This document shows positions 23,001-34,754 of a stretch of 64,000 nucleotides of DNA, piece by piece (position 1 is the stretch's first letter; each line of letters starts with the position of its first letter). The DNA is taken from NCBI GenBank assembly GCA_014871385.1, contig CM026426.1, forward strand, positions 15,790,650 to 15,854,649. The letters are read 5' to 3'. The position numbers were made by a program, and so were the translations under genes. The stretch is from Ceratodon purpureus. Its lineage: Eukaryota; Streptophyta; Bryopsida; Pseudoditrichales; Ditrichaceae. The notes below the pieces were generated by a model. It saw only the letters and a list, made by a program, of their open reading frames with translations. It had not been told where the DNA came from and did not search any database.

Positions 23001-26000
23001 TAATGCTCACAATATTTGTGCATAAACAAGCACATCATAGAATTCCATAATTTGCAATAATTTTTGGATTATACACTAAATGATTGATAGCAATTGTACA
23101 AAATATTGCCAGCTTCTTTTAAGCTCTTAAGATTGAATGTTATTTTACCCAATCAAAACCATTTTGTTATTGATTCAAAGGTATATTAAACTATCTAATG
23201 TGTCATTCCATGATTATTCTTTGAATTTTGGAAAACATATTAAAATTTAAAGAATTCAATGGTAAAATAAGTCTGTTCAAATATTTATATTTTAGTTAAA
23301 TGGTTCTTTCAATTTTTATTTTTATTTTCTTTCATTTTTTTGATTCCATGGCAAACAACGTGTGCGTACTCTTTGAAATGAGTTTGATGCATTTCAAATA
23401 ACAAAACCAAGATTTTTTTTTGTTTTTTGAAATAAGGATTAAAAACGGGCCTTCTTCAAAAACAAATAAGTTAGTATATCTATTTTTGGATAAAAATCAA
23501 TTGCATGTGTAGTGCATCTTAAGTATTGTAACATGTTCAAATTTTTCCATGGAGAGAATTATTTCATCAAATTTTAGTGGCAATTCCTATCAAATAAGAA
23601 CTAAATAAATCTTTGTTATTTTGCGTATTACAATAGTTCTTTTTGAAAACACTTGATCAACTATTTGATACAATTTGCATAGATATTGGTAAAGGTACAA
23701 TCTTTGGATAGAATCTAGAAATATTATTGTACATTAGATGTACTATCCAAACATTTGAGTTATGATCTTCCAAAAGAATGATAATTATTGCAATTAAAAT
23801 TATTCTTCATTCCAAAGATTGTTTTGATAACATTTTTGATGGAATCTCCTAAGGAATTGGAAATCAATAGTTGTAGAATCCAAACATTGAAATGTTGTAT
23901 TTCAGTCAGCAGTGCTTCAAGATTTGTACATTTTTGGAAGTGCATTTTAGAATTCTTTTTTAATTTCACATAAAATCTCTGATATCACAGAAAATGCCTC
24001 AATTTTTTTAATTTTTTTAATTTTATTTTTATTTTTTTGAATCAACTGGAACTTTTATTCCACTGTCCTCAATTTGTGTTTGAATCCTGGAATGAATACT
24101 ATAGTCTAAAATTTCTAAGTCATTTTGCAATGCTGTTTTTTGAATTGACTATATTTTTGTCCTATGTACAAATTTAGGGAAGGGATGGAGTATCAGGGTT
24201 TTGTTTTTATGTGTTGATCTAGACCTTTTTAGTTTTAGTCTAGAGTCAAGGTGTCTGGCTGTGCTGCTTTATGACATGTTTGTTGAAGTATTGTTGGGGA
24301 GTCTATCTTTAGCTTGGTTGTGCAGAATAGCCTTCCTTGCTCGTATTGTATGCTCGTATTGTATGTTGGATTGATGGGTTGGAAATATTTCGTATGGCAT
24401 GATTATTATGTAGAATTCTAAAATTTTCCAGGAATTTCTTGGTGATGTATTAGGTAGCGGCAGAGAAACAACAAGTGGAGAGTGAGCTGAATCTTGCTCA
24501 AGATGCTTTCAACAGCAGGTACACCTCAGGCAAAGCCCCCTCGAAACGTTACTCAGCCACTTTTACACACCAGCTTAATCCTCTGGAGGACGTCAGTAAT
24601 GTTGGCATTGTAGATTCTGGACAAGTACGTTCCAATATGACAGGATCTAAACGAAACTCTGCAGCCCATGCAGCTGCCTCAACAAGGGCATCTCTGTCTG
24701 GACCCTCTAGGAAGACCTCTTCGGCTACACCCTCTAGGAAAAATTCTACAGTTGGCCCTTCAGATGCTTTTTATCGTGCGATAATTGACGAAGGTCTGCC
24801 CAAAACTTTGATAGGAGCAACCCCTGCAGTAGGGAGATCAAGAAGGGCTTCATTAGTGGGAACAGATGCTCGGCGACCTTCTTTACTTGTTCAAAGCAAT
24901 GCAGAAGATCTTACTCAAAGAGCGTCTATACTTTCTGAAAACAGTGCAGAAGTTCTTTTTCAAAAGGCTTCTATCCTTGCTGAAAACAATGCAGAAGCTT
25001 TGGTTGAAAGGGCCTCTATGCTTTCTGAAAACACAGCAGACGCTCTTGCGCAAAGAGCTTCAGTGCTTGCAGAAAGCACCGCGGTAGCCCTAGCGGACAC
25101 TGCTTCGGTGCTTGCTGAAAATACAACAGATGTGTTAGCTCAACGGGCTTCTATTCTTGCAGAGGCTGCAGACTTAATACCTAAAAGAGCTTCAATTTTG
25201 ACTCAAAGCGTTCTTGAAGCCCTACCTCAAAGACCTTCTTTGCTTGCAGAAAGGGTCTTCACGAGGAAATTTAGTGGGGCCCCAATGGAAAATGTGATAG
25301 ATGCCCCAATGAGACGGCTTTCTGGGGCTGGTGCTTCGAGAAAGAACTCAACTGCCTTAATATCCAGAAGATCCTCCACAGCAGGATTGCCTTTTTCTGT
25401 GCAAGAGTCCGAGGATCTTGCCAGGCGATCGTTGTCCTTGAGACCGACTTTAGGTGTGGCCGGAACTTCAAGGAGGAACTCTAGCAAATTCACAGGATCT
25501 CGGATAGGCAGTGGGGTTCTACCCGATCAACTGCAGGAAAAACTAGAAATTTTAGAAAGTGAAATCATGGAGGCGAAGAGAAACTCGCTTCTCGGAGGAT
25601 CATTCAATGAAGGTGTAGTAATAGAGGACCCTGAGTATGACCAGCCTGACGTATATTCTATGCCTTTGGTTTCCAGAAGAGCTTCTGTACCAATACCTGA
25701 ATGCGGCAGAAAGTACTCATACATGTCATCAGGTATTGCAGCCGAGGCTGGAGGTGGTTCTAGGAGTTCCACACGAAGTGGGAGCTCCAGGGGAAGCAGG
25801 TCAGGTGTGCCTGATTATCTCCTCTCAATATTTCACATTCTACTCTTCGCCACCTCCACCATTTTTGGGAAGTATCGCGCCAAAAATGGCTGTAAAGTTA
25901 GAACTCGATAAATGTTAAAACTCTATATGTGTTATGGAGATTTCCACTCCCTTAAAATTAAGATTAGTAAGTGTTACGTGTTAAGTGTTATGTGTTAAGT

Positions 26001-29000
26001 ATTATGCAATGTTGTGCTCCCAACTTTGTTAATTCTACCTCGGTAAGTGATAAGTTTTCCAAAAAAAGGCTTTTTATAAGAGCCATCACTTAGGGGAAGA
26101 TAATTTTGAGGTAAAGTAATAGTTTTGAGTTGCAAAGTGATTCTAGATGTCATTGAAATAATTCCATCTCAACAACAAGGTAATGAACACGAAGATAATG
26201 ATCTTGATGAAGCTAATCCTCACAATATAGTAGAAGAGGTTGTAGGCTTTAAAGATGTAGGTAGTGCTCTTCAAACTTTGAAGAAATGTTTTGGAGCAAA
26301 GATCTAATGAAACCATGTTATCTATTAGGATTATTAAAGCATTAGAAAAGAAAATAATATCTTGGCATGTAGCAAAAACTCGCCAAAGTATTATTGATTC
26401 ATTCTTTCAATGGACTTAGATGAATAATGAATCAAAAGTTTGTAATTTTATCCATTTTTTCTATAAATGTTATGCATTTACCTTTTTAATTATTCTAAGT
26501 GTTATTATTTATGAGTGTAACAAATCATCGATATCACCCTCTATAAGTGTTGTGTGTTACTACTGTCTAAGTGGGGAGAGGCACAATAAAGTGGACCAAA
26601 AAAGTGCTTAGCTATTTGCTAGTTTCAGCCCTTTTGCAAAAATTGTACAAAAGTGATGGAAAGATGTAATTGAAGTCAATTCTTTTTGCTAATATGGATT
26701 CTCAACTTGTTTTTCTACAACTTGGAAAAGTTTTGTGCAAAGTAGAACTTTAAAGTTATTGTATGAAGGCTTTAAAATCCTAGGAAAGTGAATGCAGTCA
26801 TTTGAAAAAGTGACTATAAAAGAATCAAAAACTATCAAAAAATCACTTTTAATTAAGTGGTGCCCTATGTATATTTAAGAGGAATTCTAAAATAGTCAAT
26901 TCATATACTCATTGATTGGCTTAGGGTTCCAAAAGTACCGCAAGGATGTTCTTTAAGAGGATCACTTCCGCGGTACTTTTTGTGGGTTTTTTTCCATCGA
27001 ACATTGTTTTTCAAATTGGGAAAAACATCCTCTAAAGACAATAGAGGGCTCCAAATGAATAAATTAAGACTTTGAAAAAATTTATTTTCATGATTTAGAA
27101 CTAGTGGTCGAATTAAGTTTCAATTGAGGATGGTCTTTAAATGAAGGTACATGTAAGATACCTTGTGACACCCTAGAAAGTGACTAAAATGCTCAAAACT
27201 ACACCAAAATGCTCAAAATCAGCTTTGAGCTTTAAAAAACAGCACACTTCAGATTCATTTCTTAGTGATCACAATTTGCACTTTAAGGTCCACTTTATTG
27301 TGCTCTCCCCAAGTATTACCTGAAAGCATGTTGCCAACCCCTAACACTTATCGAGGTCTAACTATATTTGGGCAAAGATGTGACATCCAAAGAGTCCTCT
27401 TGAATATCCCAAAAGAGCCCCTTCCACTTAAAGCGGGTATCAAATTTCATAAAGCATGAAAATCCTCATGCTCAAAAAGCTCTACACGTCTTTCAGCTCT
27501 CTCACTCCATTGCACTCCTATTGATTGCCACGTAAAGCCCCTTTGACCTAGAAGAAAAATTAACTCCACCACTCCGCTCATCCAAAATCAAAAACCTCCA
27601 CGATAACCAATCAAGCTTTGAACTTTATAGCCAAAACCAAACAACACTCGTGTTTTAGTGCTTTACTGTCTTCTTTTTGAAAATTTTGGTGCAAATTTGG
27701 GCAAATTTGATGCAAGGACCAGTGTCTTGGAAGCTGCAAATATCCTAGAAGGGCACACTAGAGGTTCCGTGAAGGATTCTAATACAATCCTAACAACTAG
27801 AGACATCCAACATTTGTATTGAACTACGTTCTTGATATCTTGCTAATTTGAGAATATGCTTTATTGTTTGTAGCTACATATTCTGTTTTTGTGCTCTCAT
27901 TTGTTTTTCTATTAATTGCTAAGATATAAAAAGTGGAACCAAGGTGCCAAATTGCAGTTGTGGTTATAATTCTAGTGCTTCTAGTACTCCATAGCAAAAG
28001 CCACTACCTAGTCAACAACCAAAAAAATATGTATTTGATGGTTGTAGCTATACAATAACTACTTAATTGTTAAACCAATTATTGGACCAATTTCTAAGTC
28101 AAGAAACTAAGTTAGAGGAGGTGGATGACACAATAAAATTTGTTAACATGACTTATGCAAACCATGATGCCAACTACAAAAGTTTCAAATTATGTAGCTG
28201 TGACAAACCAATATTGTAAACAATTATATTAATAAAGAAAATTTTATTAAATAAGAGTCAAAGACTTCTACAAAGAAATGAGAAGTAGCTAGTAGAATTG
28301 TCTATTCATATCAATAAAAGGTTGCAGTAATTCAGTTTGAAGACTTTATATCAATACACACATTGTAACAAAATTATTAAAACAAATTCTTTTAGTTCAT
28401 GAAAGCTAAACTTTGCATACTTCTAATTGTTATGACAAGAAACCGTTTGATTACATAGCTTGAAATGCTTACACTCTATTATTACAATAAAAATAATAAA
28501 ACTATTTTTGTTTAGAGTTTTGTGTTAAAGTAAGAAAATATGATAGACTATCAAAATAAATATATTGATTCTATAAGCCCTTATACTTATGTCCATAGTA
28601 TCTTGTCAAAACAATTACTTATTAATAGAATCCAATGAAGGCCTTACATAAGGTTATTAAACCAATTTGTGTATATAAATATGATCATGTCTTTTATGTT
28701 ACAAATCATAGCAATAAACAACAACTTTTGATGTAAGATGGATTGGCACCAATATAATACAAGTTTAAACATTATTGTATTGATTATTTTGCTTTCTACT
28801 TAACCTGCCATTGATTTATTGATGAATAGACACTTCGTAAATAACTTGTATAATTTCTCAATGCAAACTGAAAATCCTTTTTCAAAATTATTGATTCAAT
28901 CATGAAATTCCAATCATTAATAGATTTTAAACAACTATGGCATTAGAAGTATTTTTCTAGTTGTATAACCAAGTTTTATGAATTTGAAATTTTAAGTAGC

Positions 29001-32000
29001 ATTGTTGTATCTTTTATAGAACCTAAACACTCTAATATTATGACAAATTCTTCCATAACACTTATAGAATTATTATCAAGCGTTTATTTTGTTCTCACAA
29101 TTAATTGTAAAAAAACATTATGGAGGCTTTTGTTTCAATTGATTTCCAATCCATATCAATCCTTTGAAAAAAGAGTTGTCTATTTATTGAAAATTCTACC
29201 AATATTTTATTGGTTCTTAGATATGACTCATCAATATAACTCTATGCCATACTACCTCTATCATTTTGGCTATTTATAGCCAACTATTTGTTTAATTTTG
29301 ATTTGTAGATTTAGCATTCATCCACTTTTTGTAGTATGTATATATATTCCACGTAATCATTTTTTGCCTCCAAAAATTTTGGACTATCTTAAACAATTTG
29401 ATTCATGCCATGGTGGTAAATCCAAAATAATGCTCACAATATTTGTGCATAAACAAGCACATCATAGAATTCCATAATTTGCAATAATTTTTGGATTATA
29501 CACTAAATGATTGATAGCAATTGTACAAAATATTGCCAGCTTCTTTTAAGCTCTTAAGATTGAATGTTATTTTACCCAATCAAAACCATTTTGTTATTGA
29601 TTCAAAGGTATATTAAACTATCTAATGTGTCATTCCATGATTATTCTTTGAATTTTGGAAAACATATTAAAATTTAAAGAATTCAATGGTAAAATAAGTC
29701 TGTTCAAATATTTATATTTTAGTTAAATGGTTCTTTCAATTTTTATTTTTATTTTCTTTCATTTTTTTGATTCCATGGCAAACAACGTGTGCGTACTCTT
29801 TGAAATGAGTTTGATGCATTTCAAATAACAAAACCAAGATTTTTTTTTGTTTTTTGAAATAAGGATTAAAAACGGGCCTTCTTCAAAAACAAATAAGTTA
29901 GTATATCTATTTTTGGATAAAAATCAATTGCATGTGTAGTGCATCTTAAGTATTGTAACATGTTCAAATTTTTCCATGGAGAGAATTATTTCATCAAATT
30001 TTAGTGGCAATTCCTATCAAATAAGAACTAAATAAATCTTTGTTATTTTGCGTATTACAATAGTTCTTTTTGAAAACACTTGATCAACTATTTGATACAA
30101 TTTGCATAGATATTGGTAAAGGTACAATCTTTGGATAGAATCTAGAAATATTATTGTACATTAGATGTACTATCCAAACATTTGAGTTATGATCTTCCAA
30201 AAGAATGATAATTATTGCAATTAAAATTATTCTTCATTCCAAAGATTGTTTTGATAACATTTTTGATGGAATCTCCTAAGGAATTGGAAATCAATAGTTG
30301 TAGAATCCAAACATTGAAATGTTGTATTTCAGTCAGCAGTGCTTCAAGATTTGTACATTTTTGGAAGTGCATTTTAGAATTCTTTTTTAATTTCACATAA
30401 AATCTCTGATATCACAGAAAATGCCTCAATTTTTTTAATTTTTTTAATTTTATTTTTATTTTTTTGAATCAACTGGAACTTTTATTCCACTGTCCTCAAT
30501 TTGTGTTTGAATCCTGGAATGAATACTATAGTCTAAAATTTCTAAGTCATTTTGCAATGCTGTTTTTTAATCAAAATCAAAATGCTGTAAGGTTAACACA
30601 TCCATGACGGATAATGAACCCATGACGGATAATGAACCCATGACGGATAATGAACCCATGACTGATATGTAGGCTTCCCCAATGCAGAGCAATGGAAAAC
30701 CGGTAACCGATAATCGATGAACAATAGATTTAGGATGCATCCTCCAATAGAATATCTCTGGGAGTGTTATGGACATGTTGTTGTTCACTACTCTTGTTGT
30801 TGTCGGTCATTGGTACACCTATATGTCAGTCATGGGTCAGTGTCACTTTTGGACTAAAAAATTTGTAGTAATTTGAATTTTACTGAATTAATTTTGAAAA
30901 ATGCTCATTCTTCATAAACCTTATTATACTACGCATGAAAAATAACTCCTTATCAAAAACCCAAGATTTTGTCCAGGGACCTTTGGTTCCTTGGCAGTTG
31001 TTTTGCCCTCTTACAATAATACAAACGTGTTACGTGTTTTCAAAAAAAAAAAAAAAAAAAAAAACCCAAGATTTACTATGCTGAAATGCTTAAGTGATCG
31101 GTCATAGGTGTGTATACCTTATAAAGAACAATAATTCAATTCAAATTTTGTGGTTCAAGAAATCATAGATTGGCATAGTTAAACAAATTGTTATTTTATG
31201 CAATATATTGTTCTTTCATTTGAGCTTAAATGATAATCCAAAGCGTACAAGTGTAACATAGACTCCATTTTCTGAGACCTTGATTTCCAAATATATTCTA
31301 AAGTTAAATAACAAAGTATAAACTGTGTTTAATATGTTGTGTTTGTAAATGTTCATTGATCAGATTCTTTGTCAATTTAATTTAATTTAATTTACTGTGA
31401 TTGATTACCATGATATCTTTACATTCTTGTGTTTGATTCACTATTTATTTATTTTTAATCATTTGATTTAGCAATGCTAGAATAGTGTTGCATAGTTTTC
31501 AGGGCATGCATCCATGAAAACCGTGAGAACACACTTATGGCAAGTGTCGCACAGAATTTAAGTCATGTACGAATTCAAATCCATTAGTTTAATCATTAAA
31601 GAACAATTGTTTCTAATTGGATGTTTTGCAAATTTGAATAGGTTCCTAAAATGTGAATTTTCAATGTATTTTAAAATGGAAATTATAGGTTTGGAGAAGT
31701 AGAGGAAACATTTAGTATCTTTAATTTTTAAAATTTTAATAATTTAGTTCTTTTGATTTTATTTTTTCTCACCATGCATCATGAGATTTTTTTTGCTTTA
31801 AGGGTTTTTTTATTTTACAGCATCTGAGAGTTCAAAAGAATACTGATGCACAATACTTCCACCGTAAGATTTCTTACACAAGTGAATTATGAGTAAGATT
31901 ATTTCCCATCACATGGTTTCTTTGAGATTTTTATCAATTACAGGTATTACGTTTATGATCTAGAAGATAATTATTCAACGTTGTAAAGATTTGAAGGAAA

Positions 32001-32963
32001 AAGATTTGAACTTTATGTAATGCATTTCACAACAAAAAGAGTTCAGTGTATGGTTTTAGTTTGAAGGAATTCATTGAAACTTTTTTACCTCACTTTAAAC
32101 ATTATTAAATTTCCAAATTATATGGTCAAAATTTCTAAAAGAAATTTTTTAAGACCTCTTGTATGAATCTAAGAATATATCCTACAATTGTAAAAGCAAA
32201 GATATCATTTTTTTCATTTTTTTTTTACTTCATATTGAAAATAACAAAATTGAGTGTTGATTTTAGAATTATAGTCTGAAAATTGTATTGATTAAATGAG
32301 AAGATACGAACTTTGCTAAAAGATTAGGAATTTCACCCACAAGCAATCCTCATAGGTGTAATCTTCATAGATTCTATCAAAAGAAAAAATTCAATGCCTA
32401 TGACTAAAGTTTGTAATAAGTTCTAAAAAAATTGCTTAGATAGATAGAAACAATTTTATGTACTGTACTTCCAACAAAACTAAAGAGTACTTTCTAGTTT
32501 TTTATTTTATTTTTTAATTTTATTTTGAAGCAAATAGTGACTTTGTTCCATAGCCAGGAGACCAAAATAAAAACACCGTAGCACAACCAAGCAAGCGTAA
32601 CACTCGCTGGCAACCAACCATTAATAATTTATAGTTTATTTTGGCTGATTTGCATGTATTCTTAAAATACCTCAAGAATTGTAGATTTTGAGGTTCAGAA
32701 CGCCTGGTCATTGTTGCAGGTTGGCTGAGGAAGCAGCCAACAAGGAGAGAATTGCAAACCTGAAGGCCCGAGTAAGTATGCTTGAGTGTGAAAGAGAACG
32801 GGAGCGTGTTGCTGCACTACAAGCTTCAAAAGTTCATGACAAGAACGAAGAGATGATGCAAAGGATTCAGCAGCTTGAATCAGCATTACAACAAGCTCAT
32901 GAAGATTACAAGATCCTTAGCAACGGTGCGACAACCAATACAATCAATTCTGCTACACACTAG
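17042..32963 (+). CDS. Large coiled-coil protein with 15-residue repeats (5' end not seen)
   Basis: Four plus-strand exons join in consistent phase: 17042-18035, 18145-18320, 24454-25799 and 32720-32963 (TAG stop), about 920 residues. The first two encode almost uninterrupted Ala/Glu/Lys/Leu/Gln coiled coil (for example LADANDRLQKALQE and LVAERDELLQKVAENAEKA). The third has many basic-Ser sites (SRRASLVG, RRLSG, SRRNSS, SRRASVP) around an array of nine 15-residue repeats. The last returns to coiled coil (MQRIQQLESALQQAHED). The first exon follows an acceptor (AAATAG) with no good ATG, so upstream exons are missing, possibly beyond the Helitrons. I do not recognise the family. A cytoskeletal or scaffold role regulated by basophilic kinases is inference. 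The donor at 25799 (AG|GTCAGG) is weak but is the only one that keeps phase. Confidence 0.75.
18321..20894 (+). other. Intron of the coiled-coil gene, AT-rich
   Basis: The donor GTTGGT follows 18320. No exon or mobile element is recognised apart from the G-rich tract at 20514-20582. Confidence 0.5.
20514..20582 (+). other. G-rich tract with G-quadruplex potential
   Basis: In AT-rich intron DNA the plus strand carries at least six runs of three or more G within about 45 bases (GGGGTAGGGTGGGG, then GGTGGGGTGGGGGGG). It lies on the coding strand of the coiled-coil gene, so the RNA could fold as well. Confidence 0.7.
20895..24141 (+). repeat. 3,247-bp direct duplication, copy 1
   Basis: It aligns without indel to 27322-30568 at a constant offset of 6,427, and every stretch I compared is identical. 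Its first 43 bp are the right end of the pogo-like element that is whole only at the other copy (GATAAGTGTTAGGGG-type end, read as CTAACACTTATCGAGGTC). This copy is therefore the derived one. It contains only short chance open frames. Confidence 0.92.
24874..25260 (+). repeat. Coding tandem repeat, nine 15-residue units
   Basis: Units follow the pattern RAS-[IVM]-L-[AS]-E-N-x-A-[ED]-x-L-x-Q, for example RASILSENSAEVLFQ, KASILAENNAEALVE and RASMLSENTADALAQ. One unit is 14 residues. Each unit offers an R-x-S site and a hydrophobic helix stripe. The DNA copies have diverged while the protein pattern is kept. Confidence 0.9.
25895..27364 (+). mobile_element. pogo-like (Tc1/mariner) element, degraded, with a nested TIR element
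   Basis: The left end AAGTTAGAACTCGATAAATG and right end, whose complement reads TAGTTAGACCTCGATAAGTG, form imperfect inverted repeats bounded by TA (25893-25894 and 27365-27366). The left 200 bp match the inverted 60415-60864 element. A short plus-strand peptide at 26125-26307 ends VGSALQTLKKCF, similar in style to the acidic C-terminal tail of pogo/jerky transposases. The element is interrupted by the 738-bp TIR element at 26573-27310. It sits in an intron of the coiled-coil gene. Confidence 0.65.
26573..27310. mobile_element. 738-bp TIR element with 4-bp target duplication, copy 1
   Basis: The left end GGGGAGAGGCACAATAAAGT and the right end form inverted repeats of about 33 bp (shared part CACAATAAAGTGGACC). 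It is flanked by AAGT on both sides (26569-26572 and 27311-27314). It matches 61311-62050 along its whole length. No protein is encoded. A 4-bp duplication is unusual for the common plant superfamilies; Sola1-like or Ginger-like elements make 4-bp duplications, but the assignment is open. Confidence 0.85.
27322..30568 (+). repeat. 3,247-bp direct duplication, copy 2 (likely source)
   Basis: Partner of 20895-24141. It starts inside the pogo-like element, 43 bp before that element's right end, and runs into unique intron DNA. Because the pogo-like element is complete here and only its tip is present in copy 1, this copy is the original. Confidence 0.9.
30598..30666 (+). repeat. 18-bp minisatellite
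   Basis: Three full and one partial unit of CCATGACGGATAATGAAC. Confidence 0.85.
30970..31060 (+). mobile_element. 5'-truncated LINE tail insertion
   Basis: About 71 nt (starting TGTCCAGGGACCTTTGG, ending TTACGTGTTTTC) plus a long A tail lie between direct repeats AAAACCCAAGATTT (30956-30969 and 31061-31074). Hairpin-forming G/C words and the tail are shared with the insertion at 33348-33879. Confidence 0.85.
31075..32719 (+). other. Last seen intron of the coiled-coil gene
   Basis: AT-rich sequence without recognisable exons. It ends in TTGTTGCAG before the exon at 32720. Confidence 0.5.
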
Positions 32964-33016
32964 TTACTAAAGCCTAGAAGCAACTTTATTGAATAATTAA
33001 GTCATTTTCCTGGTTT

Positions 33017-33159
33017 TTTTTTTTTTTTTTTTTTTTTATATATATAAATTTTTATTAAAGCAAAAGGGGAATCCATTGCAAAAAATAATAGTGTACAGAC
33101 CCTCATCGGATAGAGTCCAGGGCTGAAAAAGTTACCAGAACATACGAGGAATATCCGCA
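33017..33159 (-). mobile_element. 5'-truncated LINE tail insertion, minus strand
   Basis: A 23-base T run followed by sequence related to 34299-34377 (CCCTGGAC, then TCCGATGAGGG on the minus strand). It is flanked by 18-bp direct repeats AAGTCATTTTCCTGGTTT (32999-33016 and 33160-33177). It sits just 3' of the coiled-coil gene's stop. Confidence 0.88.
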
Positions 33160-33347
33160 AGTCATTTTCCTGGTTTACCGTGAACATATATTGTGTCTCC
33201 ATATGGAGCTTTTAAGAAATCCGGTAACCTCCAGAATGAACATATGATGACAAATTTTATTGCAATATTTTATGGAGATTGAGCAGGTAGTAGCTTGACG
33301 GGAATATATTTATTTTTTCCTATTTGACTTTCAAAAAGAGAGTTTGC

Positions 33348-33879
33348 AGTTAAGGTGGAGGCACCTATAACCGACCAGTTAAGAGATTTGCCACTAAGAT
33401 TGGAGGTGTATAAGTTGAGGGATATTTTTCCTTGAAGGGGAAATAGGTTTAAGGAGGAATGCAACTTTAAATGTCATGTTTACTTCAATATTTAATTTAC
33501 TATGAATTTTGAAAGACATTTTTTTTGTAATACATATAACTGATATGTAGGCCCACCTAAAACCGACCACCATGACACCAAAACTTGATCACTGTGCTAC
33601 TACCAAAATATTCCCATATGATTCCCTTTGATTCCTTTTCTACCAATCATGCTTGATACTTTCTTCTAGATCTCCCAAGATTTTGAACAGTAAGTGGTTG
33701 GAAATGGAGGTTGGAAATGGAGAAGTCTACTGATTAGTTATGGGTACATGGTCGGCTATGGGTGCTTCCACCTTACACTTGCTGGTACCTGTTAAGACCA
33801 GGGCCTCTCGGGGCCCTTGGCGGTTGTTCATTTTCTTTGCAGTAATAAACTTTATTACGTGTCTTCCAAAAAAAAAAAA
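33348..33879 (+). mobile_element. 5'-truncated LINE insertion (about 530 bp)
   Basis: It lies between GAGAGTTTGC repeats (33338-33347 and 33880-33889). The 3' end has a hairpin (GGGCCTCTCGGGGCCC), TTTGCAGTAATAAAC, TTTATTACGTGTCTTCC and an A tail. This tail resembles the 3' end of the LINE at 50635, which has GCAGTAAAGG and TTTATTTGTATC before its A tail. Confidence 0.75.
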
Positions 33880-34062
33880 GAGAGTTTGCTATTCAAAATT
33901 GATTTTTCCAACATCTGACAACTCCAAATTTTTGCTACGCCCTTTCATTACCTCCAAGATTTTGTAAACAACTAACTAACATATTGCCTTTGATACTGTT
34001 AAAAATATTCTTGGCATAATTAAAAACTTGCACTCCAAAAATTTGTCAAAAATTTGAGCTTC

Positions 34063-34093
34063 TTACGTGTCTTCAAAAAAAAAAAAAAAAAAA
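34063..34093 (+). mobile_element. Micro-insertion: 12-nt LINE tail plus poly(A)
   Basis: Only TTACGTGTCTTC and about 19 A residues lie between perfect 15-bp repeats AAAAATTTGAGCTTC (34048-34062 and 34094-34108). The 12 nt match the very end of the 33348-33879 insertion. Confidence 0.88.
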
Positions 34094-34195
34094 AAAAATT
34101 TGAGCTTCGGAAATTGAATAAAACGAAAAAATAGGACTGATTTATTATTAAATCAATTGAAATCAGTAGCCGGAGTCTCAAACTTACTGAATCAT

Positions 34196-34222
34196 TATTA
34201 CGTGTCTTAAAAAAAAAAAAAA
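34196..34222 (+). mobile_element. Micro-insertion: 13-nt LINE tail plus poly(A)
   Basis: TATTACGTGTCTT and about 14 A residues lie between 16-bp repeats AAACTTACTGAATCAT (34180-34195 and 34223-34238). Same family end as 34063-34093. Confidence 0.88.
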
Positions 34223-34298
34223 AAACTTACTGAATCATAGCTGTTGTAACTGGCTGGGTTCAAACTTACTGAAGCATAGCTGTTGTAACTGGCTGTAG

Positions 34299-34377
34299 CC
34301 GCCCTGGACGTCTGTCCGATGAGGGCTGTATTTTAAAATTCTTTGCAATGAAGTCTTCATTTGCTCCCAAAAAAAAA
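34299..34377 (+). mobile_element. 5'-truncated LINE tail insertion (79 bp)
   Basis: It starts CCGCCCTGGACGTCTGTCCG and ends in nine A, between GTAACTGGCTGTAG repeats (34285-34298 and 34378-34391). It is related to 33017-33159. Confidence 0.88.
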
Positions 34378-34604
34378 GTAACTGGCTGTAGTTGTACGTT
34401 AATTACCCACGCAATTCAACGAAGTTATAATTTGTGGCGATGAAGAGTGTGGACTTTTCATAAAATCCTGCGAACATAACAATGCTGTTTTAAATACCTC
34501 GGGAAAAAACAAGTTCAGTATTATTAATTAATTAAAACTCATTAAAGCATCTGATATATCTTGTCTTTCTGATGATAGAGACAAAGCAGCTACAGTCTAG
34601 AAAA

Positions 34605-34754
34605 ATGACTGTTGATGGAGGAGATCAAGACGATCGATGCAGTCACAGGGGTAGCGACAACCGAAAGAAATGTCCACAAGATCTCCTTCGAGATTTGGAA
34701 TTTGAAATTGAAAAGAAACGAAGTGACTTGGAGATTGCAGAATTTAGTATGCAG
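34605..34754 (+). CDS. Possible single exon of an unidentified gene
   Basis: A 50-codon segment starts at ATG 34605 and ends in a good donor (ATGCAG|GTGATT). It encodes an acidic/basic N-terminus and a coiled-coil-like helix (LLRDLEFEIEKKRSDLEIAE). The coiled-coil gene has already stopped at 32963, so this is either the first coding exon of a downstream gene or an alternative exon. I see no continuation in the next several kilobases. Confidence 0.4.

Noticed and set aside
26125-26307. A separate small gene in the coiled-coil gene's intron
   Set aside because: It lies between the matching ends of the pogo-like element and resembles that family's C-terminal tail.
20895-30568. The 3.2-kb direct repeats as LTRs of one retroelement
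   Set aside because: They do not begin TG and end CA, there is no primer-binding site or retroelement protein between them, and a host exon lies in the middle. One repeat starts inside a pogo-like element.
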